Of a stretch of 60,000 nucleotides of DNA, positions 33,313 to 60,000 are shown piece after piece (the stretch's first letter is position 1; every line of letters begins with the position of its first letter). Both the position numbers and the translations under genes were made by a program. Origin of the DNA: Liolophura sinensis (Eukaryota; Mollusca; Polyplacophora; Chitonida; Chitonidae); NCBI RefSeq assembly GCF_032854445.1, contig NC_088295.1, positions 93,987,805-94,047,804 of the forward strand, in the 5' to 3' direction. The notes below the pieces were generated by a model. It did no database searches and had not been told where the DNA came from. It saw only the letters and a program-made list of their open reading frames with translations.

Positions 33313-33913
33313 AGTGTACAATATGGCTGATAATAGTCTTCATCGGTTTAGAAAAAGTAATCACACAGCATTATAATATGATCATTTACAGATATTCGGT
33401 GAATAAGGCGCAGAAAGACACCAGGGGCGTAAACTGTCAAATTTAGCTCATAGATTGTCTTGATGGAATGGACATTATTGTCATTTAACTGGTCAACGCA
33501 TACTACTAACCATGCCTACCAAATGTGCTACCATTCCAACTTAACTTGAGAGATGAAATGGCAACATCAACAAAAATACAGTTTTCTTATTGGCTGATGC
33601 AGTATTTTCACTGGCAGTTGTTCTGTGTGAGACTATTTAGATTGACACAGTTTTACTATACTTTTAAGACAATTTTTTTAAGGCAAGATCTGTCATGTAG
33701 ACCATTCACAGTAGTGTCACAATGACAATTAAGCCCACGGGTATGTCACATGCAGCCTGCGGGCGTGTTGCGGGCAGCCTGCATACGTGTCGCGGGCAGC
33801 CTGCAGGCATGTTGCGGGCGGCATGCCTGCATGTTTAGTTGTTTAGTTTACTTTGTGGTTGTAGAGTATGCCTACATAGATATATATAATGTGCTATTAT
33901 GCTCTCCTTTCAG
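33313..33913. other. Unique sequence upstream of the first plus-strand MSH2 exon
   Basis: No MSH2 exon recognised. A GC-rich 30-bp repeat (three copies of GCGGGCAGCCTGC-like words, 33750-33830) is present. The pyrimidine-rich acceptor CTCTCCTTTCAG ends at 33913. Confidence 0.5.
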
Positions 33914-53150
<19,237 letters not shown>

Positions 53151-53334
53151 CTATATGATAATAGAATAAACCTATACTGACTAAGAACACACTAGCATGA
53201 AGTACATGCCAGTTGAGAGACCATTAAATATTGTCTGGGAAAATAGTTTAATTTAATTTTTTTAGAATATTTTTGACCTAGTATAATGTATTTACAATTT
53301 GGATTCTGCTATGGCTGTATGTCAGCTTTTTGCC

Positions 53335-56300
53335 ACTTGACTCACATGGATTGCTATATACATGTAACATCATTCAGCTTTTTGCCACTTGACACATGGA
53401 TTGTTGTATACAGCTATCATCATTCAGCTTTTTGCCACTTGACACACATGGATTGCTGTATACATCTATCATCATTCAGCTTTTTGCCACTTGACACACA
53501 TGGATTGCTGTATACATCTATCATCATTCAGCTTTTTGCCACTTGACACACATGGATTGCTGTATACATCTATCATCATTCAGCTTCTTGCCACTTGACA
53601 CACATGGATTGCTGTATACATCTATCATCATTCAGCTTCTTGCCACTTGACACACATGGATTGCTGTATACATCTATCATCATTCAGCTTCTTGCCACTT
53701 GACACACATGGATTGCTGTATACATCTATCATCATTCAGCTTCTTGCCACTTGACACACATGGATTGTTGTATATATCTATCATCATTCAGCTCTTTCCC
53801 ACTTGACACACATGGATTGCTGTATACATCTATCATCATTCAGTTTTTTGCCACTTGACACACATGGATTGTTGTATACATCTATCATCATTCAGCTCTT
53901 TCCCACTTGACACACATGGATTGCTGTATACATCTATCATCATTCAGTTTTTTGCCACTTGACGCACATGGATTGCTGTATACATCTATCATCATTCAAC
54001 TTTTTGCCACTTGACACACATGGATTGCTACATACAGGTATCATCATTGAGCTTTTTGCCACTTGACACACATGGATTGCTATATACAGGTATCATCATT
54101 CAGCTTTTTGCTACTTGACTCACATGGATTGCTACATACATGTAACATCATTCAGCTTTTTGCTACTTGACAAACATGGATTGCTATATACATGTAACAT
54201 CATTCAGCTTTTTGCCACTTGACGCACATGGATTGTTGTATACATCTATCATCATTCAGTTTTTTGCCACTTGACACACATGGATTGTTGTATACATCTA
54301 TCATCATTCAGCTCTTTTCCACTTGACACACATGGATTGCTGTATACATCTATCATCATTCAGTTTTTTGCCACTTGACACACATGGATTGTTGTATACA
54401 TCTATCATCATTCAATTTTTTGCCACTTGATGCACATGGATTGTTGTATACATCTATCATCATTCAGTTTTTTGCCACTTGACACACATGGATTGCTGTA
54501 TACATCTATCATCATTCAGCTCTTTTCCACTTGACACACATGGATTGTTGTATACATCTATCATCATTCAATTTTTTTGCCACTTGACACACATTGATTG
54601 CTGTATACATCTATCATCTTCAGCTTTTTGCCACTTGACATACATGAATTGTTGTATACATCTATCATCATTCAGTTTTTTGCCACTTGACACACATGGA
54701 TTGTTGTATACATCTATCATCATTCAGCTCTTTTCCACTTGACACACATTGATTGCTGTATACATCTATCATCATTCAGTTTTTTGCCACTTGACACACA
54801 TGGATTGTTGTATACATCTATCATCATTCAATTTTTTGCCACTTGATGCACATGGATTGTTGTATACATCTATCATCATTCAGTTTTTTGCCACTTGACA
54901 CACATTGATTGCTGTATACATCTATCATCATTCAGCTCTTTTCCACTTGACACACAGGGATTGTTGTATACATCTATCATCATTCAGCTTTTTGCCACTT
55001 GACACACATTGATTGCTGTATACATCTATCATCATTCAGCTCTTTTCCACTTGACACACAGGGATTGTTGTATACATCTATCATCATTCAGCTTTTTGCC
55101 ACTTGACACACATTGATTGCTGTATACATCTATCATCATTCACCTTCTTGCCACTTGACACACATGGATTGCTATATACATGTAACATCATTCAGCTTTT
55201 TGCCACTTGACACACATGGATTGCTATATACAGGTATCATCATTGAGCTTTTTGCCACTTGACACACATGGATTGCTATATACAGGTAACATCATTGAGC
55301 TTTTTGCCACTTGACACACATGGATTGCTATATACATGTATCATCATTCAGCTTTTTGCTACTTGACTCACATGGATTGCTATATACATGTAACATCATT
55401 CAGCTTTTTGCCACTTGACACACATGGATTGCTATATACATGTAACATCATTCAGCTTTTTGCCACTTGACACACATGGATTGCTATATACAGGTAACAT
55501 CATTCAGCTTTTTGCCACTTGACACACATGGATTGCTATATACATGTAACATCATTCAGCTTCTTGCCACGTGACGCACATGGATTGCTACATACATGTA
55601 ACATCATTCAGCTTTTTGCCACTTGATGCACAGGGATTGCTATATACTTGTAACGTCATTCAGTTTTTTGCCACTTGACACACATGGATTGCTATATACA
55701 TGTAACATCATTCAGCTTTTTGCCACTTGACACACATGGATTGCTATATACAGGTAACATCATTCAGCTTTTTGCCACTTGACACACATGGATTGCTATA
55801 TACATGTAACATCATTCAGCTTTTTGCCACTTGACACACATGGATTGCTATATACAGGTAACATCATTCAGCTTTTTGCCACTTGACACACATGGATTGC
55901 TATATACATGTAACATCATTCAGCTTTTTGCCACTTGACACACATGGATTGTTGTATATATCTATCATCATTCAGCTCTTTCCCACTTGACACACATGGA
56001 TTGCTGTATACATCTATCATCATTCAGTTTTTTGCCACTTGACACACATGGATTGTTGTATACATCTATCATCATTCAGCTCTTTCCCACTTGACACACA
56101 TGGATTGCTGTATACATCTATCATCATTCAGTTTTTTGCCACTTGACACACATGGATTGTTGTATACATCTATCATCATTCAATTTTTTGCTCGTCGTCA
56201 TATGACTGAAAAATTGTTGAGTACGACGTTAAACCCCAAGCACTCACTCACTCACTCAATTTTTTGCCACTTGATGCACATGGATTGTTGTATACATCTA

Positions 56301-56885
56301 TCATCATTCAGTTTTTTGCCACTTGACACACATTGATTGCTGTATACATCTATCATCATTCAGCTCTTTTCCACTTGACACACATGGATTGTTGTATACA
56401 TCTATCATCATTCAATTTTTTTGCCACTTGACACACATTGATTGCTGTATACATCTATCATCTTCAGCTTTTTGCCACTTGACATACATGAATTGTTGTA
56501 TACATCTATCATCATTCAGTTTTTTGCCACTTGACACACATGGATTGCTATATACATGTAACATCATTCAGCTTTTTGCCACTTGACACACATGGATTGC
56601 TATATACATGTAACATCATTCAGCTTTTTGCCACTTGACACACATGGATTGCTATATACATGTAACATCATTCAGCTTTTTGCCACTTGACACACACGGA
56701 TTGCTGTATACATCTGTCATCATTCAGCTTTTTGCCACTTGACACACATGGATTGCTGTATACATCTATCATCATTCAGCTTCTTGCCACTTGACACACA
56801 TGGATTGCTGTATACATCTATCATCATTCAGCTTTTTGCCACTTGACACACATGGATTGCTGTATACATCTATCATCATTCAGAA
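53335..56885. repeat. Minisatellite, 52-bp unit, about 68 copies
   Basis: Unit GACACACATGGATTGCTGTA plus TACATCTATCATCATTCAGC and TTTTTGCCACTT. Variants have TATATACATGTAACATC or TGTATACATCTATCATC, arranged in blocks. A SINE fragment interrupts it at 56186-56258. It lies in the intron after the Walker B exon. Confidence 0.95.
56186..56258 (+). mobile_element. SINE family 2 3' fragment inserted in the 52-bp array
   Basis: GCTCGTCGTCATATGACTGA then ACGACGTTAAACCCC and a (CACT)n tail, with array units on both sides (CAATTTTTTG before and CAATTTTTTGCCACTTG after, a likely target-site duplication). Confidence 0.75.
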
Positions 56886-57124
56886 TGCTTCTTCATTTAG
56901 AGCTATGAATGCATTCAACAAATGAACCTTGAAACAAACTATTACAAGCTAAACAGATTTCTGTGACGTCACTGATGCTCTCTGGGTCCAAACAAACGAC
57001 CATAGAATCATGTGTGTTTTAAATCCATTTTGCTTGGTCAGAAAAATACAAAAAAATAAATCAAATTATTTTCCTGGACAATTTTAATAAACTGTCATCT
57101 GATAAATACTTTATTATACTTTAT

Positions 57125-58215
57125 TCTGATGTGATGTGATGTAAATGTAGCACTGTAGGTCTGTGTATGACTGATGTGATGTGATGTAGGTGTGGTACTG
57201 TAACTCTGTGTATGGCTGATGTGATATGATGTGATGTAAGTGTGGTACTGTAGTACTGTGTATGACTGATGTGATGTGATGTAGGTGTGGTACTATAACT
57301 CTGTGTATGGCTGATGTGATATGATGTGATGTAAGTTTGGTACTGTAGTTCTGTGTATGACTGATGTGATGTGATGTAGATGTGGTACTATAACTCTGTG
57401 TATGGCTGATGTGATATGATGTGATGTAAGTGTGGTACTGTAACTGTGTATGGCTGATGTGATATGATGTAGGTGTGGTACTATAACTCTGTGTATGGCT
57501 GATGTGATATGATGTGATGTAAGTGTGGTACTGTAACTGTGTATGGCTGATGTGATATGATGTAGGTGTGGTACTATAACTCTGTGTATGGCTGATGTGA
57601 TATGATGTGATGTAAGTGTGGTACTGTAACTGTGTATGGCTGATGTGATATGATGTAGGTGTGGTACTATAACTCTGTATGACTGATGTGATATGATGTG
57701 ATGTAAGTGTGGTACTGTAGTTCTGTGTGTGACTAATGTGATATGATGTGATGTAAGTCTGGTACTGTATCTGTGTATGGCTGATGTGATATGATGTGAT
57801 GTAAGTGTGGTACTGTAGTTCTGTGTATGACTGATGTGATGTGATGTAGGTGTGGTACTGTAACTCAGTGTATGGCTGATGTGATCTGATGTGATGTAAG
57901 TGTGGTACTGTAGTACTGTGTATGACTGATGTGATGTGATGTAGGTGTGGTACTGTAACTGTATGGCTGATGTGATATGATGTGATGTAAGTGTGGTACT
58001 GTAGTTCTGTGTATGACTGATGTGATGTGATGTAGGTGTGGTATGATAACTGTGTATGGCTGATGTGATATGATGTGATGTAAGTGTGGTACTGTAGTTC
58101 TGTGTATGACTGATGTGATGTGATGTAGGTGTGGTACTGTAACTCTGTGTATGGCTGATGTGATATGATGTGATGTAAGTGTGGTACTGTAGTACTGTGT
58201 ATAACTGATGTGATG
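57125..58215. repeat. Minisatellite, about 45-50-bp unit
   Basis: Units of TGATGTGATATGATGTGATG, TAAGTGTGGTACTGTAGTTC and TGTGTATGGC with two alternating variants. It resumes after the SINE at 58487 and continues to about 58560. Confidence 0.93.
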
Positions 58216-58486
58216 ATTTTTTTTTTTTTGTTTTTGATTGGTGTTTTACGCCGTACTCAAGAATATTTCACTTATACGACGGCGGCCAGCATTATGGTGG
58301 GTGGAAACCGGGCAGAGCCGGGCGGAAACCCACGACCATCCGCAGGTTGCTGGCAGACCTTCCCACGTACGGCCGGAGAGGAAGCCAGCATGAGCTGGTC
58401 TTGAACTCACAGCGACCGCATTGGTGAGAGGCTTCTGGGTCACTACGCTGCGCTAGCGCGCTAACCGACTGAGCCACGGAGGCCCC
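58216..58486 (-). mobile_element. Full-length tRNA-derived SINE (family 1) inserted in an array
   Basis: Read on the minus strand it starts GGGGCCTCCGTGGCTCAGTC with A box TGGCTCAGTCGG (58476-58465). A B box in GAGTTCAAGACC (near 58408-58397) follows. Then come the family core (ACGGCGTAAAACACCAATC) and an A-rich tail. The flanking direct repeat ACTGATGTGATG (58204-58215 and 58487-58498) is a target-site duplication, though it also resembles the host repeat. A and B boxes indicate a Pol III promoter. Confidence 0.93.
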
Positions 58487-58569
58487 ACTGATGTGATGTG
58501 ATGTAGGTGTGGTACTGTAACTCTGTATAACTGATATGATGTGAGTGATGTGATGTGATCTGATGTAAT

Positions 58570-58975
58570 GTTTTGTAATTGTAGTGCTGTACAGGTAACT
58601 GTATGGCTAAATCAGGCCACACACACTGGGTGGCCGTACACCAGGAATGTGTCTTCCAGTTCCTCGATACGCTGTATACAAGCCGCCCAATTCCAAGCCA
58701 GGCTGTGGAAGCCAGGCAAATAAGAGTTGGAAGAGAACCACAAAGGAAAAGACTGTTTGCTTAAGTACACTATCTGAAGCCAGAAAAGACAGTGGGAGGC
58801 TTCCTCCAGACAAATACAGAATAAATTATCACATGAACGGCAAAGACGCCTCATTAAAATAAGAAGAAGCCATTGACTGGCCACAAGGGCACAGAGTAAC
58901 ACAGACACGTGGAAGTACTATAACAAAAATAAAAAACACATTTCAATATCAAAGCTTTTTAGCTCAGAATAACAA
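58570..58975. other. Unique interval inside the right-hand arrays
   Basis: No MSH2 exon or other known coding sequence. ORFs on both strands (71 and 98 codons) lack recognisable similarity. Confidence 0.45.
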
Positions 58976-59007
58976 CACAATCACAATTTCACCTGTGTCA
59001 TCACAGC

Positions 59008-60000
59008 TGATGTGATGTGAATGTAGTACTGTAGGTCTATGTGTATGACTGTTGTTATGTGAATGTAGTACTGTAGGTCTGTGTGTGACTGATGTGATGT
59101 GAATGTTTTTCTGAAGATCTGTGTGTATGACTGATGCCACTGATGTGATGTGAATGTAGTACTGTAGGTCTATGTGTATGACTGATGTGATGTGAATGTA
59201 GTACTGTTGGTCTATGTGTATGTCTGATATGATGCGAATGTAGTACTGTAGGTCTATGTGTATGACTGATGTGATGTGATGTGAATGTAGTACTGTAGGT
59301 CTATGTGTATGACTTATGTGATGTGAGGTGACTGGTGTGATGTGAATGTAGTACTGTATGTCTATCTGTATGACTGATGTGATGTGAATGTAGTACTGTA
59401 GGTTTATGTGTATGACTGATGTGATGCGAATGTAGTGCTGTAGGTCTAGTTGTATGACTGATGTGATGTGATGTGACTGATGTGATGTGAATGTAGTGCT
59501 GTAGGTCTATGTGTATGACTGATGTGATGTCACTGATGCGATGTGAATGTAGTACTGTAGGTCTATGTGTATGACTGATGTGATGTGAATGTAGTACTGT
59601 TGGTCTATGTGTATGTCTGATGTGATGCGAATGTAGTACTGTAGGTCTATGTGTATGACTGATGTGATGTGATGTGAATGTAGTACTGTAGGTCTATGTG
59701 TATGACTTATGTGATGTGAGGTGACTGATGTGATGTGAATGTAGTACTGTATGTCTATCTGTATGACTGATGTGATGTGAATGTAATACTGTAGGTTTAT
59801 GTGTATGACTGATGTGATGCGAATGTAGTGCTGTAGGTCTAGTTGTATGACTGATGTGATGTGATGTGACTGATGTGATGTGAATGTAGTGCTGTAGGTC
59901 TATCTGTATGACTGATGTGATGTGAATGTAGTACTGTAGGTCTATGTGTATGACTGATGTGATGCGAATGTAGTGCTGTAGGTCTAGTTGTATGACTGAT
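59008..60000. repeat. Minisatellite related to the 57-kb array, about 40-60-bp units, runs off the edge
   Basis: Units of GTGATGTGAATGTAGTACTG, TAGGTCTATGTGTATGACTG and ATGTGATGC, with a duplicated block (59120-59460 resembles 59530-59860). Confidence 0.92.

Noticed and set aside
58607-58908. 71- and 98-codon ORFs on both strands
   Set aside because: No recognisable domain, no splice or promoter support, and inside repeat-rich intron sequence.

Overview
This is a 60 kb window of an animal nuclear genome, not a bacterial one. It has spliced exons with GT..AG introns, tRNA-derived SINEs, a Tc1/mariner element, a 200-N scaffold gap and many tandem repeats. The SINE types, the abundance of TACATGTA-like words and the protein matches suggest a marine lophotrochozoan, perhaps a mollusc or brachiopod. 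That placement is an inference and is not firm.

Two real gene groups are visible. The first is MSH2, the mismatch-repair MutS homologue. Its first eight coding exons lie on the minus strand (13103 down to 4010). They give an uninterrupted reading frame of 227 codons plus 1 nt, from the start Met through the mismatch-binding domain into the connector domain. Four exons of the MSH2 C-terminal ATPase lie on the plus strand (33914 to 53068), with Walker A, the ABC-signature region and Walker B. The two halves therefore point in opposite directions across a scaffold gap at 31505-31704. If the left contig were flipped, the halves would be collinear, with the middle exons lying off the left edge, so a contig-orientation error is the simplest explanation. 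The second group is a pair of intronless Yellow/major-royal-jelly-like secreted protein genes on the plus strand (16782-18218 and 27663-29096). Each has a TATA box and a poly(A) signal. They share a 1199-bp tract that is almost identical, between clearly diverged ends, which suggests recent gene conversion.

Most of the rest is minisatellite. Arrays with units of about 19 to 88 bp fill the MSH2 introns and much of the region between and around the Yellow genes. The intron 34377-48741 is almost wholly two arrays (43-bp and about 70-bp units). At three MSH2 exons the neighbouring tandem copies contain the 3' end of the exon plus its 5' splice site, so these repeats were born by duplication across exon-intron junctions.

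Mobile DNA includes three dateable SINE insertions and several SINE relics. It also includes a Tc1-like element with a deleted transposase, inserted into one arm of a palindromic foldback element. A further candidate transposon of about 1.9 kb (21799-23696) sits inside a minisatellite. It has 11-bp perfect inverted ends, TATA on both sides, a small transcription unit with an in-frame stop, and eight copies of the near-palindrome GTGATTCCGTCAC placed four on each side of the reading frame.

Layout: 1-13103 MSH2 5' half (minus) with arrays; 13104-16700 intergenic; 16.7-18.6 kb Yellow A; 18.7-24.4 kb arrays plus the nested element; 24.4-27.6 kb intergenic with an 88-bp array; 27.6-29.5 kb Yellow B; 29.5-33.9 kb intergenic, gap and arrays; 33.9-60 kb MSH2 3' half (plus) in giant repeat-filled introns.
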